A DNA stretch of 12,117 bases from an uncultured Bacilli bacterium (GTDB taxonomy: Bacteria > Bacillota_I > Bacilli_A > RF39 > UBA660). The translations under genes and the position numbers were made by a program. The notes beneath the pieces are model-generated. The model was not told the DNA's origin. It ran no database searches and was given only the letters and a program-made list of their open reading frames with translations. The stretch spans positions 1 through 12,117 of the forward strand of contig CAJOQL010000047.1 in assembly GCA_905236935.1 (NCBI GenBank), read 5' to 3'. Every line of letters starts with the position of its first letter. Position 1 is the stretch's first letter. Positions 11,962 through 12,117 of this stretch are shown piece after piece.

Positions 11962-12117
11962 ATGGATAAAAACTTACCTGTCTTATTACTTAAAAAATTA
12001 TCCCTTTTGCCGACTCAAGAAGTCCGTTTAGAACTTAATAATGAACTATCTGAAAAGATAATTGATCTCTCTTCTATGCATTATGATAAAAAGATTGTGG
12101 TAATTCTTCCGAATAAC
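11962..12117 (+). CDS. lon: Lon protease, N-terminal fragment (3' end off window)
   Basis: Only 52 residues are visible. They begin LPVLLLKKLSLLPTQEV and continue with a DKKIVVILPNN strand, which fits the start of the Lon substrate-recognition (LAN, PUA-like) domain, where LPVLPLRDLVVFPG and a DKKI-type strand are typical. Lon is an ATP-dependent protease of the cytoplasm. The ATG follows GGAGGTG at ideal spacing and has its own promoter. The AAA+ and Ser-Lys protease domains lie off window, so a protein sharing only the LAN domain cannot be excluded. Confidence 0.78.
   Translation, partial: MDKNLPVLLLKKLSLLPTQEVRLELNNELSEKIIDLSSMHYDKKIVVILPNN

Noticed and set aside
1..12117. CRISPR array, tRNA, rRNA or tmRNA genes
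   Set aside because: No regularly spaced long direct repeats with unique spacers, no tRNA T-loop/CCA pattern and no rRNA sequence seen on either strand; the repeats present are short and phased at 10-11 bases.

Overview
The window reads as chromosomal DNA from a very AT-rich, low-GC Gram-positive bacterium, most likely a member of the Bacillota (Bacilli, or an Erysipelotrichia/Mollicutes-like relative). The grounds are codon usage, strong AGGAGG-type ribosome sites, TTGACA/TATAAT promoters, and gene orders known from Bacillus (era-yqzL-recO; SPOR protein-radC-mreC-mreD-degenerate LytM protein). TGA is used as a stop (SPOR gene, mreC) and tryptophan is TGG, so the standard bacterial code applies. 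The taxonomic placement is inference.

Left part (1 to about 6300) is accessory DNA. It opens inside hsdR, the motor subunit of a type I restriction system, followed by a YgjP/SprT-like zinc metallopeptidase. A converging minus-strand pair follows: a small HTH protein resembling the DUF3173/excisionase group, and a small SSB-like OB-fold protein. Two apparently self-contained gene cassettes come next. The first (about 3121-4147) holds one membrane-anchored protein of unknown function behind a palindromic operator. The second (about 4147-6266) holds a two-gene operon: a MutT-like Nudix hydrolase and a predicted modification-dependent endonuclease with a winged-helix-like N-terminus, an SRA-like domain and a DUF3883-type nuclease domain.

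Three copies of the 9-bp sequence CCCCCTGAA, each followed within 0-1 base by a different terminator hairpin, mark the junctions (3121, 4147, 6266). Arrays of an 11-bp-period motif (TTAGRTAM) lie inside the ends of each cassette. No integrase gene is present in the window. My reading is that these are tandem mobile cassettes at one recombination site, carrying defence-type cargo and moved by a recombinase encoded elsewhere. This is the most unusual feature of the window and it is inferred from sequence layout alone.

Right part (about 6300-12117) is core chromosome. It holds era (ribosome-assembly GTPase), an unrecognised helical protein, a 25-codon yqzL, and recO. After a 340-bp intergenic stretch come a membrane-anchored SPOR-like protein, radC, mreC, mreD and a histidine-free LytM-fold protein resembling SpoIVFA, then the start of lon behind its own promoter. 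The second cluster looks like the Bacillus spoIIB-maf-radC-mreBCD-minCD-spoIVFA region with maf, mreB and minCD missing. The SPOR, radC, mreC, mreD and LytM genes overlap by 4-11 bases and are almost certainly one operon for cell-wall growth or division.
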